Source: Fimbriimonadaceae bacterium (GTDB lineage Bacteria; Armatimonadota; Fimbriimonadia; Fimbriimonadales; Fimbriimonadaceae). From it: a DNA stretch of 11,548 nucleotides. The translations under genes and the position numbers were made by a program. Location: assembly GCA_022402505.1 (NCBI GenBank), contig JAKRSE010000289.1, positions 1 to 11,548 of the forward strand, given 5' to 3'. Under the pieces are notes generated by a model that did not search any database, was not told where the DNA came from, and worked only from the letters and a program-made list of their open reading frames with translations. Of this stretch, positions 6,570 through 11,548 are shown one piece after another; positions within the stretch are counted from its first letter, which is position 1; each line of letters starts with the position of its first letter.

Positions 6570-7562
6570 CTAAGGAGTCTTGGTCCAGGAGGCCAGGGTT
6601 CGGAAGTCGGAGCCGTCCAAGAGCTGGGCGCGGTCGGGCTCCAGTTCGGGCGACCAGACGAGCAGGCCGGCGGAGGTCCATTCGTACTGCGATCCCCACC
6701 GCGGGCGGAGCACCGCCCCCGTCCGCAGGTTTCGCAGCACGGGAGCGGTCCCTTCGCGGGTCTCCAGGAAGAAGGGCCAGACGATCCGCCGGACGGTGCC
6801 CTCCACCTCGGCCACCAGCCGGCTCTGAAGGCGGATCAGATCGGCCTCGATCACCGAGGTAAGGCCGTTGGCGGAGCGGAACCCGTAGGCGTGCCCGCCG
6901 CCCTCGCTGATCCTCACCCCATCGACCGCCGGGCCGAAGGGCGAATAGCTGGTCTCCGTCGTCGAGGGGTTCATCCGAGCCAGGCCCCACTGCCCGTCCC
7001 GGCGGCCGATCAACGCCAGAAACCCGCTGTGGAAGTCGAGCCGGTCATCCACGTTCCCCTGGGCGTAGCTGAAGCCGGGGAACCGGCCCAGCAGGCGCGG
7101 TTGAACCCGCTCCGAATCCATCGGGAGGGCGACGACCGCCTCCAGCCAGGGCTCGCCGCTTCGCTCTTCCCATCGGAGAAGAAGATAGAGAGTTGTCCCC
7201 AGGTACTCGTAGCCGCTCAAGGCCGTGAAGCCCGCCTGCCTCTCGCCCGAGGCGATCTTGCGGCGGGTTTCGGCGATGGCGGCGTTCCCGTGCAGCTTGG
7301 TCGTCATCGCCAGGTCGGGGAGCGAGGAGCGGGCGGGGCGGCCGTTCTGGTCGATGATCATGCCGCCCCGCTCGAAGGTCACCTTGCGGCCGGCGAAGGT
7401 CAGGGTCAGGCGGTCGGCCGGGTAGATCGAAGGCGGCTCGAACCTCCGGACCGGGACTTCGATCCGCTGCCCGGCCGAAGAGACGACCAGCCGGCCGTTC
7501 TCCATGGTCAACCCGGGCCCGGCCTGGGCGGCGGCCATGAGGAGCCATCCCGCAGAAATCAT
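6570..7562 (-). CDS. Predicted exported protein of unknown function
   Basis: I do not recognise this 330-residue protein. It begins MISAGWLLMAAAQAGPG, a short hydrophobic stretch with a plausible signal-peptidase site after AQA (residue 14), though the usual positive N-terminus is missing. The remainder is rich in short alternating hydrophobic and charged segments, with many Gly, Arg, Trp and Tyr, consistent with a beta-rich fold, and includes paired aromatic stretches such as GYEYLGTTLYLLLRWEE. No catalytic motif is visible. The frame is open further upstream to 7763, but that extension overlaps the opposite-strand Cys-rich gene, reads as its antisense, and would bury the signal-like segment, so I chose ATG at 7562. 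No Shine-Dalgarno site precedes this ATG. The gene is divergent from the Cys-rich gene across 60 bases, where both promoters must lie. Its codon bias matches the GC-rich host, unlike the patch immediately downstream. Confidence 0.7.
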   Translation of the reverse strand: MISAGWLLMAAAQAGPGLTMENGRLVVSSAGQRIEVPVRRFEPPSIYPADRLTLTFAGRKVTFERGGMIIDQNGRPARSSLPDLAMTTKLHGNAAIAETRRKIASGERQAGFTALSGYEYLGTTLYLLLRWEERSGEPWLEAVVALPMDSERVQPRLLGRFPGFSYAQGNVDDRLDFHSGFLALIGRRDGQWGLARMNPSTTETSYSPFGPAVDGVRISEGGGHAYGFRSANGLTSVIEADLIRLQSRLVAEVEGTVRRIVWPFFLETREGTAPVLRNLRTGAVLRPRWGSQYEWTSAGLLVWSPELEPDRAQLLDGSDFRTLASWTKTP

Positions 7563-7622
7563 AGGGCAAGGATTGCATAGGATTCCGGCATTCTGCCAGA
7601 CTGATGTGCAGGTAATGGGCTG

Positions 7623-7832
7623 ATGAGATGCCGGGACTGCCCTCGATTCGATCCAGACGCCCCGGCCTGTCTGGATGGAAAGGTGAACCCGCCCACCTGG
7701 GGAATGGCGGTGGACGTGGCCAATGTATATGGCATCCGGGCGCTCTGCCCGTTCAATGACCATCGAGAACGCCTCGTCCGGTCAAGGTCCCGGCAGGCCC
7801 CCGGCAGGCAGAAATGTCAACGATTGGAATAA
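7623..7832 (+). CDS. Small Cys-rich protein, unknown function
   Basis: A 69-residue protein that I believe is real although short. It opens MRCRDCPRFD with a CxxC pair (Cys3, Cys6), then Cys16 in ACLDGKVNPPTW and Cys43 in IRALCPFNDHRERLV, so four cysteines could hold a zinc ion or an iron-sulfur cluster. The patterned core (CxxCPxFD, DGKVNP, AVDVANVYGIRALC, NDHRERLV) looks like a conserved small-domain family rather than a chance frame; I recall similar small proteins but cannot name a family. The basic tail after residue 50 (RSRSRQAPGRQ) looks unstructured and contains a fifth Cys. AGGT lies ten bases before the ATG. It is followed after ten bases by the MarR-type gene, so it may be the first gene of that operon. 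It could be a redox or metal-sensing partner, but this is a guess. Confidence 0.7.
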   Translation: MRCRDCPRFDPDAPACLDGKVNPPTWGMAVDVANVYGIRALCPFNDHRERLVRSRSRQAPGRQKCQRLE

Positions 7833-7842
7833 CATATAGGAC

Positions 7843-8349
7843 ATGGCCGGAGTCAATTCCGAGCTGACTGAGGCCGACAAGAGGGCGTTCCAGTGCTTCC
7901 TTGCCGCCTACCGCCGCGTCATGACCGCACTGGGACGCGAGATGGCTCAGCACACCGAGCTGAGCATCGAGCAGTACGACGCCCTGCTCCACCTGGAGTA
8001 CGCCCCTGACCACCGGCTGCGCCTCAGCGATCTCGCCGACCGGGTCCTCCTCTCCCGCAGCGGGCTCAGCCGATTGATCGACCGCATGGAGGCCAAGGGC
8101 TGGGTGCGGCGAGAGGAGTGTGAGGAGGACCGCCGAGGCGCCTTCGCCGTCCTCACCGACGCAGGCCGGGAAGCCCGCGAAGACAGCTGGCCGGTTCTCC
8201 AGGCTGCCATGCGCCGACACTTCAAGTCCCAGATCAACGATCCAGCCGAGATCGAGATCTGGGGCCGAGTGAACCGCGACCTCGCCTTCGGGCCGGAAGA
8301 GCAGGCTCTCCCTTGGGAGGGAGTCGGCGAGCCGGAATCCGATCCCTGA
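7843..8349 (+). CDS. MarR-family transcriptional regulator
   Basis: DNA-binding regulator, 168 residues, a little longer than typical MarR proteins (about 140-150) through its C-terminal tail. Helices at about residues 10-36 form the dimer region. The winged helix follows: helix segment LRLSDLADRVLLSRSGLSRL with the recognition helix at about 71-83, RMEAKGWVRR at 81-90, and the wing EDRRGAFAVLTDAG at 95-108, containing the characteristic D-R-R-G. Such proteins are dimers that usually repress nearby genes and release DNA on binding small phenolics, metals or oxidants. Single cysteines at 18 and 93 give no clear redox pair. ATG at 7843 has AGGA only one base upstream, too close for a usual ribosome site; the AT-rich TAACATATAGG just before it might instead be a -10 box for a leaderless message. 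Position suggests control of its own cluster: the Cys-rich, radical SAM and membrane genes. Confidence 0.88.
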   Translation: MAGVNSELTEADKRAFQCFLAAYRRVMTALGREMAQHTELSIEQYDALLHLEYAPDHRLRLSDLADRVLLSRSGLSRLIDRMEAKGWVRREECEEDRRGAFAVLTDAGREAREDSWPVLQAAMRRHFKSQINDPAEIEIWGRVNRDLAFGPEEQALPWEGVGEPESDP

Positions 8350-8371
8350 GCGCCGCCTTCTCCTCATCGCC

Positions 8372-9670
8372 ATGAGCGGAGTCCGGATCGTGAATCCGGA
8401 GCTGAGAAGCCTTGGCATGACCCTCCCCGGGTTCATCGAGCGAGGGAAGGTCATCGCCTCGCTGCCGAGTCTGGGACTGCTCACCATCGCCGGAGCCACC
8501 CCGCCGCACTGGCAGATCGACTATGTGGAGGTGGATTCGCTGGACTCCGGCGTCTTGGCCGACCTCCTGGCCCGGTCCCCCGATGTGGCGGCGATCAGCT
8601 CCCTCTCGGCGCGGGTGGACGACGCCTACCGCCTGGCCCGGGGACTGGGGGAGGCGGGAGTCTTCACGGTTCTGGGAGGCCTCCACGCCTCGGTCCGCCC
8701 CGAAGAGGCCGCCGAAGAGGTCGATGCGGTCGTCCGCGGTCAGGGCGAATGGGTCTGGCCGCGGCTTCTGGCCGATTGGGAACGGGGCGAAGCTGAGCGG
8801 GTCTACCACGGAATGCAGACTCTGGAACCCCTGGACTCCACCCCGATTCCCCGGTTCGATCTGCTGGACCCCGCCCTCTACAACCGGATTCCCATCCAGA
8901 CGACCCGGGGATGCCCGCTCGACTGCCGCTTCTGCGGGGCCGGCCGGCTGATCAGCCCCTACAAGCGGAAGTCGATCGGTCGGGTGGAAGCGGAACTCCA
9001 GGCCGTCCAGGCGATCTGGCCTCGCCCCTTCGTCGAACTGGCCGACGACAACACCTTCGTCCACAAACCCTGGGCCCGGGAGCTGGCTGCCCTCTTCGCC
9101 GACCATCCCGACGTTCGCTGGTTCACCGAATCAGACATCTCCCTGGGCGACGACCCCGAGCTGATCCGGCTTCTGGCCCGGTCCGGGTGCGCCCAGGTGC
9201 TCATCGGACTGGAATCCCCCGCCGCCGAGGCCCTGGCCGAAACCGACACCAAATCCTGGAAGCGGAGTCGGCTTGCCGGGGTCAAGGAGCGGATCGACCG
9301 GATTCAGGGAGAGGGGATCTCCGTCAATGGGTGCTTCATCTTCGGGTTCGACTCGGACACGGCCGAAACCTTCGACCGGACCTTCGATTTCATCCAGGAA
9401 CTCGGGCTCACCGAGGTTCAGGTGACCCTCCTGACCCCTTTCCCCGGCACCCGACTCTACGAAGACCTCAGGGCGGAGGGGCGTCTCCATTCCGAGAGAT
9501 TCTGGGACAAATGTACGCTCTTCGATGTCGTCTATGAACCGAGGAACATGACGGCGGCCGAGCTTGAATCCAGCTTTCGCGACCTGGTGAAGCGGCTCTA
9601 TTCCGAAGAGCAGTCGGCCGCCCGGTCCGCCGCCCGATCGGCCCTGTACCGACTCCGGCGGCGGGCATGA
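8372..9670 (+). CDS. Radical SAM protein with B12-binding-type N-terminal domain
   Basis: 432-residue enzyme of the cobalamin-dependent radical SAM class (BchE/hopanoid-methylase-like architecture). Residues about 1-140 form a B12-binding-type Rossmann domain: LPSLGLLTIAG near 31-41, VAAISSLSARVDDAYRLA at 72-89, LGGLHASVRPEEA at 101-113 and VDAVVRGQGE at 117-126. There is no DxHxxG motif, so cobalamin would bind without a protein histidine, as in several relatives. The radical SAM core starts with TTRGCPLDCRFCGAG, cluster cysteines 181, 185 and 188. Later it has the family segments ELADDNTF, VLIGLES, GCFIFGFDSD and LLTPFPGTRLYEDL. The end, with NMTAAELESSFRDLVKRLYS, matches the usual C-terminal extension of this class. 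Substrate is unknown: methylation, ring formation or another radical step are all possible. The start lies 22 bases after the MarR-type gene with no clear Shine-Dalgarno site, and the stop overlaps the next gene by ATGA. Confidence 0.92.
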   Translation: MSGVRIVNPELRSLGMTLPGFIERGKVIASLPSLGLLTIAGATPPHWQIDYVEVDSLDSGVLADLLARSPDVAAISSLSARVDDAYRLARGLGEAGVFTVLGGLHASVRPEEAAEEVDAVVRGQGEWVWPRLLADWERGEAERVYHGMQTLEPLDSTPIPRFDLLDPALYNRIPIQTTRGCPLDCRFCGAGRLISPYKRKSIGRVEAELQAVQAIWPRPFVELADDNTFVHKPWARELAALFADHPDVRWFTESDISLGDDPELIRLLARSGCAQVLIGLESPAAEALAETDTKSWKRSRLAGVKERIDRIQGEGISVNGCFIFGFDSDTAETFDRTFDFIQELGLTEVQVTLLTPFPGTRLYEDLRAEGRLHSERFWDKCTLFDVVYEPRNMTAAELESSFRDLVKRLYSEEQSAARSAARSALYRLRRRA

Positions 9671-10338
9671 CCGAAGCCGTTCGCGACCTCTGGCGCTTCC
9701 TCACCTTCCGGTTCACGGCGGCCGACTATGAGCGGCTCGATCTGCGGCATCTGGGGATCGGCATGCTCATCACCTGGCTGGTGGGGATCGCACGGAACTG
9801 GGACCTGCCGAATTCGCCCCTCCACGCAAGCCTCGGCCTCGCCTCGGTCGCCTATGTCCTGATCTTCTCCACGATCCTCTGGGCGTTCACCCTGCCGTTT
9901 GCCACGGGAGCCCTTCGTTGGACCAGGGTCCTGACCTTCGTCTGCCTCACCGCCGCCCCCGGCCTCATCTATGGCATCCCGGTCGAGATGATGATGTCCA
10001 TGGAGGCGGCGCAGACAACGAATCTGGGCTTCCTGGTCATCGTGGCGGCCTGGCGGGTCGCGCTGGCGATCCACTTCCTACGCGTCGGACTCTCGCTCAA
10101 GGTCGTCGATACGCTGACCGTGCTCCTCACGCCGATCTGCATGATGATCGTCGGTCTGCTGATCACCGGCCGGGCAGGCCAGGTCCTCAAGGTGATGGGA
10201 GGCGTCCGAGACGCCCCGGCGACCCGCTGGGACGTCTCCGACGATTTCCTGTTCCTGCTGGCGGTCCTCTCCATCCCCGGACTCGCGTTCGGAATCCTGG
10301 CCTATCTGAGCCTGCTCGCCTTCCGATCCAGGAAATGA
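9667..10338 (+). CDS. Multi-pass membrane protein, unknown function
   Basis: A 223-residue integral membrane protein. After a charged N-terminal stretch there are about six hydrophobic segments: roughly 28-43, 56-80, 87-105, 119-137, 147-167 and 194-217, ending in a basic RSRK tail. The layout and the segment RVLTFVCLTAAPGLIYGIP distantly recall Yip1-type membrane proteins, but I would not assign it to that family from sight alone. No enzymatic motif is visible. The ATG lies in the stop region of the radical SAM gene (ATGA, 9667-9670), which points to coupled translation and a linked role, for example anchoring the enzyme, presenting a lipid or hydrophobic substrate, or exporting its product. 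It converges with the hydrolase gene, whose stop is ten bases away. Confidence 0.8.
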   Translation: MTEAVRDLWRFLTFRFTAADYERLDLRHLGIGMLITWLVGIARNWDLPNSPLHASLGLASVAYVLIFSTILWAFTLPFATGALRWTRVLTFVCLTAAPGLIYGIPVEMMMSMEAAQTTNLGFLVIVAAWRVALAIHFLRVGLSLKVVDTLTVLLTPICMMIVGLLITGRAGQVLKVMGGVRDAPATRWDVSDDFLFLLAVLSIPGLAFGILAYLSLLAFRSRK

Positions 10339-10348
10339 AGCCCCGCCC

Positions 10349-11548
10349 TCAGAGCTTGAGGAGGATCATGCCGTTGGCCCGGCCCGCGTCCATGCGCATC
10401 TGCCTGATCGAACCGTCTTCCGCCCGCTCGATCCTCAGCTTCAACCCGGAGAAGGTCAGCTCGTCCCGGCTCTGGAACGCGCCCGCCGCCGTCTCTTCCG
10501 AGGGGCTGTTGGAGAGCCTGGCCTTCAGGGTCTCACCCTCTCGAGTGAAGATCAGCTCGACCCCCAGCTCCGGGGCGTTCCAGCGGCCGACGATGGCCTC
10601 CAGCTCCTCGCTCGTCGGGGCATAGGGTTCGGCGCGGACCATCGTCATCTTGAGCCACGTTCCGCCGACCTTCTGCTCGAAGTCTGCCTCCTGCCAGCGG
10701 CCCGACGCGTCCTTCTTGGTCGCCTTCAGCCGGGCCTCGACAACCTTCAGGAAGGCCTCGCCCTCTCCGGCAGAATAGAGGTCGAGGGTCGGCTGGCCCT
10801 GCGGGCTCATCGTCATGCCGCGGTCCTTGCGGTCGAACTTGACCGGAAGCGATACTCCTCCGGGCACCTTGATGACCCAGGCGCCTTCCAGCCCGGCCCG
10901 GTCGGCCTCTCGCCAGTCCTGCTCCTTCGGGGCGCCGTCGGCCTTCACCGGAGTCTTGGGCAGGCCGAGGGCGATCCGGGCCACATCCTCGGCGATCGTG
11001 GTGCTCAGCAGGGTGCCGTCATTCCCGAACGCCGCCACGGCGATCCCCTGGTCCGGGAAGCGCGAGAACATCGCATTGAAGCCGAGCCAGTTGCCGCCAT
11101 GCTCCACCTGCTTCACGCCGTCCAAAGTCCCCGGCATCAGGCCGATGCCGTAGGGGATTTCGGTCCCGCTCTTCAGCCGAGTCGGGACGGCGAGGGCATC
11201 CAGGAGCCGGGCGCGGCCCTTGCCCAGGCGGTTCCGGTTGAGGTTGGCCTCCCACTTCGCCATGTCCCGGACGGTGGTCAGAAGGGCTCCATCGCCGTCG
11301 GTCATGTCCGATTCATCGTGGCGGATCCAGCCGGTCGGCCCCTCCGCGTAGGATTCCGCCCGGCCCCGAATGATGCGGGTCACGTCGTCGCGCAGCTGGG
11401 TGGAGTCCATCTTCAGCGGCTGGAAGATCATCGCCTTCATCGCCTCGCCCAGGGACTTGCCCGTGACCTTCTCCACGATCCGCCCGGCCATCCAGTAGCC
11501 GGTGTTGGAGTAGTTGTAGCCCTCGCCGACCGGGAAATTGAGGCCCTT
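10349..11548 (-). CDS. Serine beta-lactamase-like hydrolase (N-terminus cut by window)
   Basis: Member of the class C beta-lactamase/penicillin-binding-protein/EstB superfamily; 399 residues visible and the frame runs off the window end, so the nucleophile motif SxxK is outside. The visible part begins just before the second motif, Y-S-N at residues 13-15 in GYNYSNTGY, followed by GRIVEKVTGKSLGEAM and FQPLKMDST, both typical. The third motif is HGG at about 150-152 in VEHGGNWLGFNA, replacing the KTG of true beta-lactamases, which is common in esterase and peptidase relatives. After about residue 215 come two beta-rich domains, one around LEGAWVIKVPGG to WLKMTMV and one from LEAIVGRWNAPELG to the end, like the DUF3471-type tails of exported hydrolases. 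It probably acts outside the cytoplasm as an esterase, D-peptidase or similar; antibiotic resistance should not be assumed. Confidence 0.9.
   Translation of the reverse strand, partial: KGLNFPVGEGYNYSNTGYWMAGRIVEKVTGKSLGEAMKAMIFQPLKMDSTQLRDDVTRIIRGRAESYAEGPTGWIRHDESDMTDGDGALLTTVRDMAKWEANLNRNRLGKGRARLLDALAVPTRLKSGTEIPYGIGLMPGTLDGVKQVEHGGNWLGFNAMFSRFPDQGIAVAAFGNDGTLLSTTIAEDVARIALGLPKTPVKADGAPKEQDWREADRAGLEGAWVIKVPGGVSLPVKFDRKDRGMTMSPQGQPTLDLYSAGEGEAFLKVVEARLKATKKDASGRWQEADFEQKVGGTWLKMTMVRAEPYAPTSEELEAIVGRWNAPELGVELIFTREGETLKARLSNSPSEETAAGAFQSRDELTFSGLKLRIERAEDGSIRQMRMDAGRANGMILLKL

Noticed and set aside
7563..7763. N-terminal extension of the exported protein to 7763
   Set aside because: It overlaps the Cys-rich gene on the other strand, reads as its antisense, and would place the signal-like segment in the interior.
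7815..7820. Consensus TTGACA on the minus strand just before the MarR-type gene
   Set aside because: No -10-like sequence lies 16-18 bases further along that strand, so it is probably chance.
10347..10361. CCTCA-GAGCT-TGAGG hairpin as terminator between convergent genes
   Set aside because: The stem is only five bases, lies mainly inside the hydrolase gene end and has no T-run; it is too weak to call.
1..11548. CRISPR array, tRNA, rRNA or insertion sequence
   Set aside because: I saw no regularly spaced repeats, no tRNA-like cloverleaf with its conserved arm, no rRNA segments and no transposase-like protein.

Overview
The window is GC-rich bacterial DNA (one 60-base stretch inside the dipeptidase gene, 5461-5520, counts to 72% G+C) with tightly packed genes. 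The clearest Shine-Dalgarno sites are GGAGG, but several genes have no obvious one, and TTG and probably CTG starts occur. The lipoprotein has a plain bacterial lipobox. I cannot place the organism firmly. The radical SAM protein and the small Cys-rich protein would suit a lineage such as Armatimonadota, but that is an impression, not a demonstration.

Left part (1-4292, minus strand): one complete-looking transport operon of the BMP/Nup type, in transcription order substrate-binding lipoprotein, double-domain ATPase, permease 1, permease 2 (cut by the window start). The genes are coupled by overlaps or short gaps and three of them have the same GGAGG ribosome site. Family members import nucleosides. 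Facing it across a 129-base divergent gap, which holds an inverted repeat and a possible promoter, is a PepV-type M20 dipeptidase gene (4422-5825, plus strand).

Middle (about 5826-6569): an unusual patch of lower G+C (one 60-base piece at 6481-6540 is 37%). It holds an unrecognised 145-residue protein on the minus strand and about 250 bases without a convincing gene. This looks like an acquired segment. An exact 8-base inverted repeat overlaps the dipeptidase stop and lies between the two convergent genes.

Right part (6570-11548): a minus-strand gene for an unrecognised, probably exported 330-residue protein is divergent from a compact plus-strand group: a 69-residue Cys-rich protein, a MarR-type regulator, a B12-binding-domain radical SAM protein, and a multi-pass membrane protein overlapping it by an ATGA junction. 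This group is the best candidate for something undescribed, because the radical SAM substrate is unknown and the small Cys-rich partner, regulator and membrane protein travel with it here. The window ends with a convergent minus-strand serine beta-lactamase-like hydrolase that lacks its N-terminus, including the SxxK motif.
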